Shown: positions 21,361 to 33,000 of the stretch, piece after piece
Position numbering within the stretch: position 1 is the first letter of the stretch
How the letters are laid out: each line of letters begins with the position of its first letter
From: Gorsachius magnificus
Taxonomy: Eukaryota > Chordata > Aves > Pelecaniformes > Ardeidae
Direction of reading: 5' to 3'
DNA length: 64,000 bases
Assembly: GCA_034008185.1 (NCBI GenBank)
Contig: CM067084.1
Location: 63,688,599-63,752,598, forward strand
The notes under the pieces: generated by a model
What the model saw: the letters and a program-made list of their open reading frames with translations, nothing else
Database searches by the model: none
What the model was told of the DNA's origin: nothing
Translations under genes and position numbers: made by a program

Positions 21361-24300
21361 TATCTCAAGTTCGGTGAAACCCGTCATTAGCGGCTGTTAC
21401 TGCAAAGTAACGGGAAATCAGCACGCCTCTTACCTATCCATAGCTCAGTTTCTTGTACGCGGATTAAGGACAACAGTACTTCTCCAAAGCTTGTCGTCTT
21501 TGACTGTAAGCTTTTGTGCTGGGGACTCTCTCTGACTATCTACCGAGACAACCCATCACAACAGGGCCACAGTGACAGCTATTATAATGGCAAGCTGATT
21601 GTAAATATAGAACCGGAAGAATTGGTGGCTTAAGCGAGAAAGCGATGGCATTTGCCCATCTGGTACTTTCCTATTTTCAGCAGGAGATACACAAGAGCAG
21701 AGACACCACTGTGCCTAGGAGCTACAGCACAAAGACAACTGGGTGGGGTGGAGGCTGGCACATGGTCATCTGTTTTGGTATTCAGTTACAATTACAGCAT
21801 AATTAGCCTACTAATTGCATGCCCAAGTTTAGTTGATGAATTTGTATGTGTAATTATGGCTTATTGAAATGCACTGTGTTTGCAACGCTTGCCTCTGTTT
21901 CCATGTGACAGAGAAATTTTCTTTTTCCACTCCCCTTGTGTTGATTGCACATGCAGAAATGTAAAAGATGACCGTAACCCATACAGGCAAGTATGTCAGA
22001 CCGTTGCAAAAACAACAGCCAAACAGTAACCATCAGACCTGCAATGAGATCTAAGGGAGTTCCTGGCCTTGGGTGCAGCTCTGAGGGCTTCAATGAAATC
22101 TGCGCAGTGCCAAGGGCCACCCTTGCTTACAGAATTGCTTTATGGGATGCAGACCTCCTGCTAATATATCACCTGTTGGCAATGGCCTTTCAAAAAGCAG
22201 CCTCCATCTTCCGCAAAGGCATTTTCCAATTCCAGATGAAGAAACTTCTGCAACTGCCCCAATAACTTTGCGAAACCGTTCCCTGATCTTTATCACATGA
22301 AGAGAGTGAGCAAAAGCCACTAAACCAATGTCATTTCTTAAGCAGCACCAATGTCTGTCTTATAATCTACAGAGAAAATGCTTCTTCCTTTTCTTCCACT
22401 TAGTTTCCCAGTATTCAGCTGAAAAGTATGAGCTAAGCACTAAGGAAAGGATTTATCCTTTAAGAAGAATCTCAGATTCTCAGATGATGTTTTAAACAAT
22501 ATAAAGCTTTGTTTTTATTTGGTAAAAATTCTTAAAAACCCCACTCTTTGAAGTTCCAAAGTGGTTACCAGGACTTTCTGTCCCATGAGAAGGTAAGGTG
22601 GCAGCCACATGACATATGGGCAGGATTTTATGAATCCTGCAAGAGGTTAGAGAGCCTGTCTCACTTTCAGAGAGATGCCACTGTATTTATGAAATGGTCT
22701 GTACCAAGGGAGAATCAAACTGAAACATGCAGCCTTTACATTCTGTAATAGTTTACTTTAATTAAAGTTAGACATATTCCTAAGCAGAACTGCAGATCAA
22801 AACATATTCTCCTCAAACTTTGGGGAAAACCAGATAAAGCAGAGATTTTTTTAAAGTGTTTTTTTTTGGTCTAGCTTCCTTTAAAAATAAAAAATTGATT
22901 GGGGAAAAGCTTGAAGCTGACAACTGGGGAGCTATAGACTCAAAGTTCCTTGAAAACTAAGTAGATAGACCATAGTCTTTCATTTTCTATGTATCTATTC
23001 CCCATGATTTATGATTCCCACAGACCAAGATCTGAAAATTCAGGCCAAAATGCTGAAATGAAGAGCAGAGGAAGTAAACAACATTGACATTTCAGAGCAA
23101 AACCCTTTCAAGCTCAGTTATCCCTATTGTTAAGGAAGCTACTGATGTAAGGGAATCTTTTGGAATGGAAGAACAAACAAAAATGTACCTTTCTGGAGAA
23201 GCATGGAGCTGTTAATTCTTTTGAGAGATATATTTGATATCTCAGCTCTGTTCTTGGCTCAGCAGAGATCTGAAAGGTTATTAACTGGAAAAAGAGAAGA
23301 ATGAAAAAGAAAAAAGCAACCCAACCAGCCAACCAATTCTCAAACCAAGACCAACCTTTCCCAGGTTTCATAGGCTACCACAGCTGCAGATTTTCATCTG
23401 AATACGGTTGGCTCCTTCTCTGCATATCTGTGGCCAGCAGTGCTTCAAATCTGAGAAAACATGTCTTCTCATTCAAATACTGTGAAATAGATGAAAGTAT
23501 CTGAATCAGGAGGAAGGGCAGTCTTTTGCCATCTAGCCTTGCCTGTTAGACTCTTTAGATTTCTGCACTTTGGAGTCCTCATTATTTAGCCAGACCTCAG
23601 ACCATATCCTTTAAGTAAGTAGCAATATCCATTTAACAGTTTCCTTCACAACTTAACAGTCAAGTGCCATTACCTATTTAACAAGTAAGTTAATTGAGAT
23701 GTTGCACACGGCACAATCCCTTGTATGTTCAATTAATTCCTCACAAGTGGCCCAGACTTGCTGCCCTTCAAATACTTGCATAGAGATTTAGAAAAGGTAG
23801 TATATTTAGCAAGAAGATGAAAGGGGGGGTGAGATGACTAGTCTCTTTCTAGCGAGACTTTGTAAAATGCTCATTATACTGGACAACTTTATGCATTACA
23901 TTGTATAGGATACACTGTCAGTCTGACAATGTGGGTATCTCGTTCATGCACATGCAATTTGCAGTTCTGTCAGTTGTAGTTAATTACAGCGATATCATGT
24001 GGATATTTGTACAAAGCCTTGAGATATAAAATATAATTTCAGAGTTTATTAATTATGACTAATAGATTAGGAGTGCCCTGGTTGATCTGATTTTGTGGAG
24101 TTTTATGGTATCTTTTATTTTTAAGGCAGTCTGTAAGGTACAAACTCACAACCCTGCATATAACGTATTCTGTCTTGTTGGTTAGTCCTAAACAAGGGTT
24201 GAACAAAGAAAAGTCTTGCTAGCACAGAGTGTCAGCACTTTTTAATTACACTGTTTTCTGGTACAAGATGGGCCTGCGAGATGACCTGCAGGAGGAAATC

Positions 24301-27000
24301 AGCAGTTTTTTGAGTGAGTACCAGCATATTTTTACATTTGCTTCCTTCAGCCTTCTATTGTCTTTCAAATTGATCAAGTTCCCTTTCTTTGTATCTTTAG
24401 CTTTGTCCATTAGTACATCCCCAAAGAGTATTTTGTCAAACAAAGCAAAACACTTTGAAGACGATTTTAAGTTCTTTTGAGAGTTATAGCCAATACTTTG
24501 TTTATGTATAGTGATTATTTACTGAGTTAGCACTCCCAAAAGGCAAATCTGGGTAGATACCAGAAAAATGCTTTAGATAATTGCTAGTTGGTTTGATCTC
24601 CTGGTATTTTGTCATATTTTATGCTGTCTTAATGGCATCACCTGAGATTCTTTGGGCACAAAAATGTTTTAAACTGTTGTCTGTAATAAATTGTAAGGGA
24701 GTGATTTTCAAATTCCCATAGTAAGAAGCTCTGTTGAAAATGTTCTCATGTCCAGGTTGCTACTCTTGACAACATAATAACAAATGGCTATATAAATCTT
24801 ACAGCTGTAAGAAAGACTGGGGAAAGAGATCATGATTATTGTAAGCCTAAATCTTACAATGAACAAGTGTTTCCATTTAATCTTTCCCACTTATTATATT
24901 TTGAAAATTAAAATATTGTTTGCTGTGTGATGCTTAGACATATTTTCTTAGTTTATGTTCTCAGATGTTTGCTAAGAATCACTTCTTAAAAAGCACTTAA
25001 CCTGAGAAGAACTTGGAATTTTGCCTTATTGAAACATAAAGGAAGCTTAACTCTTTTTTTGTCTTTTATAAGATTTATGAAAAACTGTTGAAAACTCGAA
25101 GGTCCAAACCTGAACTACTTTCGTTATGAGCAGATAAATTCAACTAAGACATGTCACAAGCCACAATGATTAATTAAAAAGAAGATAAACATGCCCTTGA
25201 ATGAAAGCATGTAGCACCGGAAGAGTCAAGAAACTTGAATTAATTATGAGAGACTAATACTTTTCTGGGATGTTTTTAATAAGAACAATGCTGGAATAAC
25301 ACATTAGACTATTTAGAGACCAAACTGATGCTATCAATGATTTTATTACCACGACCACACACTCTTTGGAACCATATGAACACTTGTTAATTTGAAAACT
25401 ACATACTTTATAAAATCCCTGTTCCATAAATAATTGGAATAATCAAACTCTAATTACTCTCAAAACCATCTGCTCAAATCCTTCAGTTAGTTAATTATTA
25501 AAACAATATCTTAAAAAAATCAACTTCCAAAAATATTGGCAGGCCAAATTCTGTTCTCATTCATCCCTAGGCAGCACCGCAGTGTATTGTAGTGTATGAG
25601 AGTGGATTATAGAAAACAGTGTCAAATTACTACTTTTCGGTAGTGGATAATACACGTGTGGGTGGTAGGAAACAGCGTAAGTGCTTTACAGATGGCCATT
25701 ACACTCCTTACCCTCTCTTTATCTTGTCCTTTACCTGCCGCTTCAAGCACGGTTTTTGCTGTAGGAAGACCTAGGTATCCTTGCAAGACCTCTTTCATCT
25801 CTCATTGCAGATAGGATCTGGCAAAGGAGGAGTACCACATTATTTTAACACAAAGACAACTGTCACACTATTTCCCCAGGGGCCAATCACCCTGCAGGGG
25901 ACAACTTCATCTATATTGTACCTGCTTAACATACTTCATTAACTCTGTCAATTACCAGCTACCTCAGCACCTTTTCTGTTGGCATTACACAATTTATTCT
26001 TTCCATGTCCCAAAGGGTAAAATCTTAGGCGCCCCTTTCATAATGCAAGTAAGGAGATATTCGTCTTAGAAATGTGTATTAGGAACAATTAGATTTTCAA
26101 GATGGTTTATGGCTTGTTTTTCAAAGGTGTTCAGCACCTACTACTGTTGTTGAATCTCAAATATATAGGAGAGCTCCCTCTAAAAAGCAGACATATATCT
26201 ATTAAAGGTGACTATATTTTTCTTTGACAGAGACTTTCCAGAGAAGTTCTCACTGCCAACTATAGCAGCTAACTTTTCTAGTTTAACATACTCTTTTAAG
26301 CTAAACTTTAAAGCTAAATAAACAGAGACTTGTCACTTCATTGAGGCTTGCTAGGCTAGGAGCTAAGGAGCATATTTACCCTGGGATCCATCTACAGGCA
26401 ATGGAGAAAGACTTGCCCCTCCAAAGGGAAATTCAGCCTACCTGAGCTGCCCTATAGCTGCTGGCTGTGTGAGACTGCTCCTCACCACAGGGCCTCATTG
26501 AAGTGGCTTTTCATTAAATGCAGCACTTAAAATACCCTTGTGACAAGCAGGACTTTTGGTTTTATGGAGAGAGCTCAAAAGAGGGGAGTTTCAGGTGGCT
26601 GCAATGGCCAGCAGAAAGGTGGGGTTAGATCAGGAGCTGACTTTGGGGATGGAGTTAAGGTGACATTAAGTTTGGCCTCTAAACCCAGGAATAGGTACAG
26701 TAGGACTCCAGAGTCCCAGGGCAGCAAAGGTGCGAGGAGGCTCCAGAGAGAGGAGGTGTAAAACTAGGAAGAGCATTTGGTTGAGCTAGCACTTGTCAGT
26801 GTATGTAAGTGTCTACTTGAATATTAAGCTCTGCTTATGCTAATTGGCTTCAGTGACTGAGCCCAGATCACAGGAAAAAGGAGCTTGGCGGGGGGGCAAT
26901 GATGGGTACGAAGGGCTCAACTCACAACTGTGCACAATTCCCCTCTGTTGTTGGGGGGAAAGAACAGATTTACAGGATTGCTCCCTGCTTCTCCCCCTGG
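21361..27000. other. Unannotated AT-rich DNA
   Basis: No gene or transposon recognised. At 24229-24480 there is an 83-residue frame containing MGLRDDLQEEISSFL next to a GTGAGT donor (24315), but the acceptor is weak and I do not count it as an exon. Confidence 0.5.
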
Positions 27001-27051
27001 TCCTCTTCTCTTTTTTTTTTTTTTTCTTTTCTTTTTTTTTTTTTTTCCCCT
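27001..27051 (+). repeat. 51-nt pure pyrimidine tract
   Basis: An unbroken run of T with a few C (TCCTCTTCTC, then T runs separated by single C, then CCCC). Such tracts are common in introns. Confidence 0.9.
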
Positions 27052-28016
27052 GCTTGGAATATGACAGGCTTCTTCAAAGAACACTTTTGAAACTAAGAAA
27101 ACCTGTATTTTCACAGAAAAAAAATCAAACAGTAAATGACCTAATGCCTGTTACAAAGACACCTGATTAAAGCAAATTCAACATACAGTTTAGAACAGAC
27201 TGGCATCAAACGTTCTCAAAGAGAACAGATGAACCAAGAAAATGGAAAGTCAATGGAAATCATAAATACCTCCTGATTGTGTGGAGTTTTCCCAGTCAAT
27301 TTTCAAAAGGAGCCGGGAACGTCTGATCTCTCTGCCCCACTCTAATTAGGTTGAAAGGCAAATCCTTCCAAAAATGGCTTGCGGTTACCCGTTGCAGTTG
27401 TGGAGTCTGCTGTGAAGTTGCAGGTTTCTGCATGCTTCAACTTCCCAAATTAACGTTTCTTCCAACTCGATTATTTTGCTGCTTCTCCTTTTCTCTTCAT
27501 GAGTGTTTTCTTTTTTTCCACCTGAATCAGTATGTTTCCTCCAGCTGTAGCTGCTGCATGCTTCTGTGGGTGTTGATCAGGGCAGTCTCTCTGATCAGCT
27601 GGAGAGCAAATGACATTACCTGTAATCTCTTCTGATACCACGGCATTGTAAAATACAAGGTTTCAGTACATCAATTAGCTTTAAAATATCATAACTGTAT
27701 ATTAAGAAACAGCAGATACCTATTGCCATATGCTACATTTGTACCTTCACTATCCTCCCAGATACCCCTGGGGGCATTACAGCATTCCAAGTACAGTTGG
27801 AATGTGAGTGTAGTCTGAACACAGAAGGAAGAAGGGTCCTCATAGTGAGGAACATCTCTGCAATAAATGAATATCTTTTTGAATGCATCCTTACTTAATA
27901 TTGCTGTCTGGCCTAAGATCCTTTTAACTACTAGTAGGACAATAATTTAAATTGCAGTAAAAATAAAGGCTTGTGATTCACCAATGTGCCCATAACTTGA
28001 ATTTTTGAATTAATCC
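27052..28016. other. Unannotated DNA
   Basis: Nothing recognisable; open frames are short and present on both strands. Confidence 0.5.
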
Positions 28017-28051
28017 GGGGGGTGTGTGTGGGGGTGTGGGGTGGCTTAGGG
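28017..28051 (+). repeat. G-quadruplex motif
   Basis: Four runs of three or more G (6, 5, 4 and 3 long) are separated by loops of 7, 3 and 7 bases, which meets the usual G3+N1-7 pattern. It stands alone in AT-rich DNA. Confidence 0.75.
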
Positions 28052-29080
28052 AGTTGCAAACTACTTCCACTTTTGTAAAAGCTGTTTGTTCATAGCCAGG
28101 TGTAGTACTTCTTTGTACTAGTTGTGTTTTTTTTTCCCCTTAAATAAAAATAAACACTGTGCAAACACCGGCTGACTCCTTTTTAATCTGTCAGCACATT
28201 CTTTACATCTGTGCATAAACATTATTATCACAAACTCAGAGTGTTACTGCAAAAATTATCAGAGTCCTCAAAATGTACTCTCTGCAGCTTCCATTGGAAT
28301 ACAACTTCAATGCGCTAATGTGAAAACAAGCAAGCTTTAGGAGGAAAAAAAGATAGGCTTTTCATTTTCACAGAAGGTTAGCCAGGGTTTCCTTCACTAT
28401 CATGTGTATGTACGGGGTAAACATTTTGTATTTGGTAGAGTATTGTCTTCTGACATATAGTTGGCCTTGATAACGTTTCCTATTGTGTTCACTTAAAATA
28501 TTAACTCTTGATGAAAAGACACGGCCTGAGGGAGAAGGATACAGGACATGGCATATTTTCAGAGATTTTTAAAGATTACCTTTTGAGAACAGAACCTCCA
28601 GCTGAGTATTTGTGTGTCTACAGGAAAAAAATACAGTCATCTTTTTCATGTTTATAGGGATGACCTTTCATGTTATGGTATAATGCTTTGAAGCACAGTT
28701 ATTTTTAATTGCTTTATATGCCTATTGAGATCATTCTGCATGCCACTTTGTTATATACAGCACTGAGTCACATATGTTTGGTCAATGAATCTTTTGGTGC
28801 CTTGATATTTATGTTGAAGTCTGAGCAGGAGTTGTGGCAACATTGTGTTCTGGGTTTTGCTGGTGGTGGTTTTTTTGTTTGGTTTTTTTTTTACTGTCAC
28901 TCTAGCTGTATACCTAATGAGGTGACTGAAAGAATTAAAAATGACAGATTGTTTTGGCTGCAGTGGGGCTGTCTGAGCTGTATTTTCCTACAATACAGCT
29001 CAATAAACCCAGCCTGTGGAAAGCCCTCTGCATGTGATTCATTGCTGCAGCAAGGGTCCTGCTGGAGGTTTAGAGAAGAG
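28052..29080. other. Unannotated DNA
   Basis: Nothing recognisable. A 220-residue plus-strand frame opens at 28709, but half of it lies in the GC-rich island that follows, where stop codons are rare by composition. Confidence 0.5.
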
Positions 29081-29460
29081 CGGGCGGCGGGCTGGGTGGC
29101 AGGGACCGGGGGCTGCTGTCAGCCAGCGGCCAGCGCTGCCCCGGGGATGCACGGGGCTGGCCCGGCCACACAGCGCTGCTCCCGAAAACATCTAATGAGG
29201 AGTTGTGCGAGTTGGCTAATGCACACGTATTTCTGTCCAGACACCTTGCAAAACTGTAGCTTCCAGTCCATAATGCCTGGGGAAGTGTGGCAGCATCTTC
29301 TGCGGGCCGCCCCTCCGAGCCCGGAGGCGGCGGAGACGCGGTGGTGTAAAACAGCCGTTGTGGGGATTTGAGGCAGCCTCTGCGTTTGCAGTAATAAACG
29401 CCTCGGCATCCATGCGCTGTTTTGCTGCCGTGTGTCTGGTGGAACAATAAAACGTATCAG
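29081..29460. promoter_or_regulatory. CpG-rich island
   Basis: I count 28 CpG dinucleotides in 380 bases, in a region whose flanks have almost none. The first and middle parts are G+C-rich; a less rich stretch (29215-29280) divides them. CpG islands in birds usually mark promoters or strong enhancers active in the germ line. It is 0.6 kb upstream of the candidate exon at 30013. Frames on both strands are open here because of composition, so I do not call a protein. Confidence 0.5.
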
Positions 29461-30012
29461 AAGAGATTCCTCAGGACAGAATGGTTAACTACAGGTGTTA
29501 GACTGATAGCTGGTATAATTAAGAAAAAAGATCTGTCATTTCACAGACTGTGCAGAATAAATTCCAGATATCCATGCGTAATCTTTCAAAGTGCCTTTAT
29601 CTTCAGAGCCGACGAGGGTGACCACAGAATACCCTGAACCCAATTATGTACTTTCTGATTATCATATTTTTATTTCTCAAGACACGGGCTAATAAGAAAG
29701 ATCAAAAAATGTTTGAACCAGAGTAATTTCAAATGTCAAGAACTAGTTATTCTTACAACAAGCTCCCAGGTCTTGACAATGTAAGCTGTTCTCTGTTTGG
29801 TTTGATTCCTCTTGGGGAGTGGAAAAGAGGGACTAGGGGATTTAAAGTGACTTTGTACTGTGGAAACAACACATGCTTTTGAGACCTGCATTTGACACCA
29901 CCTTTGAGGTAGTTTGTTTCTTCTCCTTTTTTTTATTTCTCGGAGTATGGGGTTGTGTGTGGGGTTTCTTCTTTTTTATTTCTTTTTTTCTTTTTCTTTT
30001 TTTATTTTTCAG
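29461..30012. other. Stretch ending in a long polypyrimidine tract and AG
   Basis: Single-copy DNA with no recognised element. From about 29968 it is nearly pure pyrimidine up to TTTTTCAG at 30012, a very strong acceptor signal. Confidence 0.5.
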
Positions 30013-30093
30013 AGAGGAAGCTGCAGAGGAATTGCAGCCTATCACCATTGGGGAGTTTCTGTTCAGTTCTTTGGATCAGAAGAACTTAATCAG
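30013..30093 (+). other. Candidate 81-nt coding exon, phase 2-2
   Basis: The segment starts after a long pyrimidine run with TTTTTCAG and ends at ATCAG|GTAAGA, both close to consensus. It is open in the phase where the first base completes a codon: the peptide starts EEAAEELQPITIGEF and ends FSSLDQKNLI, leaving two bases AG. One other phase has a stop. The length, 81, is a multiple of three, so the exon could be skipped without shifting the frame. The peptide looks like a soluble, mixed-charge protein segment with no codon oddities. I do not recognise the family. Being alone in tens of kilobases is normal for a long-intron gene. Confidence 0.4.
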
Positions 30094-33000
30094 GTAAGAG
30101 TCTGTGGTAAGGAAGAATCCAAAAGACAAAATTCACATCAGAAATTTACTGTAGGAGGAAAAGTAATTTTGCCAACAATATGAGCAATAAAAAGGGGAGG
30201 GCAAAGAGGTGGATTCCTCCGCAGTAGGAATAAAAAAAATTTCTTCTTTCCAAATGATTATTTGAAAAAGCACTCAGAGGGTACCTGTTTTTATTCTCTC
30301 TACAGTTCCTCATGTTCAAGGAGCAGTACATATATGGATGGTAAGGAGAACCATACGGTTCCCCCCAGATGATGTTCTGCACATGTAATTTGCTACAGGG
30401 GAGGAAACAGCTTGAGCCTGAAGGTCTCTAGTTTTTGACTACAAAACATAAAGGTTGCTGCTGTGATCTGCTTCCTTGAGATGATGAGCAGCCATAAATA
30501 CAGATGAAGTCGGGGGAGCCATACGTACTAACGCTGTGTTTTCAGAGAGGGAGGTGGTTTGGTTCTTCACGCTCCAACTGACTCACCAAGGGAAGAGCTG
30601 GGAAGGTGCTGAGCGCTCCACCCTCCCAACCAGGGGCAAAGTACTGCCCATGTCAGCAAGAGGAAGGAGCTAATTAAAAGGAAAAACTCTGTAATGAGAA
30701 AGGTAGCCTTGCTCCCATTAGGACCTGGGTGAAAAAGAGAAAGTGAGAATGATTTCATTTGGATCTTATCCCTAGGCTGGCAATCACACTTGCTATTTAT
30801 TTGGGTCTTGGACAAACTCACCAATTCTGAAAAGTAAAAATGAAGATGGAAAAACACTACAAGTAATCATGCAAAGTAGAATTCTGAGGGTAGCTTCAAG
30901 AGAACAAACCAAAACTGTTTTCACCGAGATCAATCATGTTAGTTTTCTGTTGTTTTTTTTTCTTTTTTTTAGTCCTAATTATCAGTGCCAAGCAGGAATC
31001 ACAGATTAGACACTATTGAAGCTATTTTTAAGTTTAGCTTATTGAAACCTGTTCTTTTCAATGAAGTTGCTCAGAACAAACTTAGCTTTTAGATTCTCCA
31101 GTATATTGCTCATAGGATCCTGAAAGGAAAGGAGCAGATGCGGATAATTCCTCCCGGGACCAAGATCATTGCAAGGAGTTCAGAGACTCACACGCACACA
31201 TTAAATTAGTCAAGCATTTGAAGGTGGGGTGGAGGGGATCTGTTTCTTGATTATGCAAAAAATTTGCTGCTCAGGGCTTTTCCCAAAACTCTTTGAATTT
31301 GGAAGACCTTTTCTCATTGTGAGGGGATGACAGGCTAAAGGCTCCTTCTGCTCTGATGTGATTTGAAACTGGGTATGGTTTTAGGGAACTACATCCCTGG
31401 GCATTTAGATTACAGTTTCATCAGGAATGGCAAATGCTGCATCAGGGTGAGGAGGGATTTTAGACTGTGCCTCCTGGCAAGGTGGCATCCCAGGTAAAAT
31501 TTTTCATGACAGCGGACCATGGTCTGTCTGTCAGGCAGTTTGGGTGGGAGGGAAAAATAGAAGGATCAGAAAAGGAGGGACATATTCCTTGAAGGTTATT
31601 TGTTTTAATCTCAATTTTGTCTACTCTGTGTTTAATAAGAAGGGCCTGAGAAAGAGAAGATGTTAGAAGGGGAGAAGAGAAAGACAGGCAGAGAGAAAAA
31701 TGTGCTGAGACATGTTGGGAAAGAGCAGAAAATATGAGGATGGCAACTACACCCAGTCCAAAATAGAAAGCAAGCGTAGCAAGTTGTGAAGTGGTTCAAA
31801 ATAGGACACAAGGAGGGCAGACAGAAAAAAAACTGAATTAGCAGAAATTTTATATGTTTCTACACACACCTATATGTGTGTTTATATTTAATCTCTTTAC
31901 ATCCATAAAATACCCACATATATCTAAAAAATGCAAACTACACTTTTAAGAAGCTACAGTAAGCTAAATGCTAGCCTTCATCTGTGCTTGTGCTCTAAGA
32001 GAATAACTCTTTGTCTCTCTTAGCAATTATCATGGACAAATAAAAGTGGATCTGTAGAGTGAACCAGTGTGTATTAACAGCATTATACATATTTCAGGCA
32101 AATCTGCTCAGGAAAAGTTGTAGTCCAGCCCTGTGAGCTGAATGGCCATTCCCAGCTGGAGCACACGGTATGTGCTTACAGGATACATCTCCCTCTTTAG
32201 CTTGTTATGAAGCAAGCTGCTTTGAGTGATCCAGGTCCATTGAATGATATAAACCAGTAAGGCACAGTAAGTGGGAATGACAGGAAGGCTCAAATGCTAA
32301 TGTAGACTTTCTACAAGAGCTTAAATAAGCGTTCTGTATCCTTTCCATGGTACAGCTTGTATAGCTGTCAGTAAACCCCAAATCTGATGGTTTTGTGCAA
32401 AGCTTTTCTATGTCACATCTTGAAACTTATTCAAGAGTTACATTATGCTTGTATAGCAGACTAAGGCTCCAAAAGGTTTGTGCATTATTAATGAGACAGT
32501 GGAAGTGCTCTAGAATCAGCTTTCATCTAAATAAAGGTGACAATGTTTATCTGTACCCTTTGTTTTCATTGTTGTCTTGAGTGCACAGGGCTTCCTGTTC
32601 GTGTGTATGTTATTGATTTGCTGACTAATCTCTTTATCCGATCAGTATTGATTGTAACTCTCAGTCTATAACCTTTAGACATAGTGATATTGTGGCAAAA
32701 CAAAACACAGATGCAAAATAATGAACAAGTTCTGATACTGGTATTTCCTTCCCAGCAAATAGTTTAAGCAAGTCTTATATTTGACAACAAGAAGCAGTAT
32801 TTTTAGAGAAAAGTGCAAATAGAAGATGAATATACAATCTTTACTTCCTTAATATAAATTACTCAAGAAGAAATAGTAAGTTACCTTGGGGAAATCAACA
32901 GCTTCTTCAATTGGATTGCTTCTGTCACTGCATGGACACAGTCTTGTTTGATGTCCTCCTACCATTTGTCTTGTATGGAGTCTTTTATCTAAATCTAAAG

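Noticed and set aside
24271..24314. Segment coding MGLRDDLQEEISSFL before a GTGAGT donor
   Set aside because: The acceptor is weak and the phase needed to join the other candidates contains a stop.
28709..29371. 220-residue plus-strand frame and overlapping minus-strand frames
   Set aside because: Openness is due to the CpG-rich composition on both strands; the first half has no coding look.
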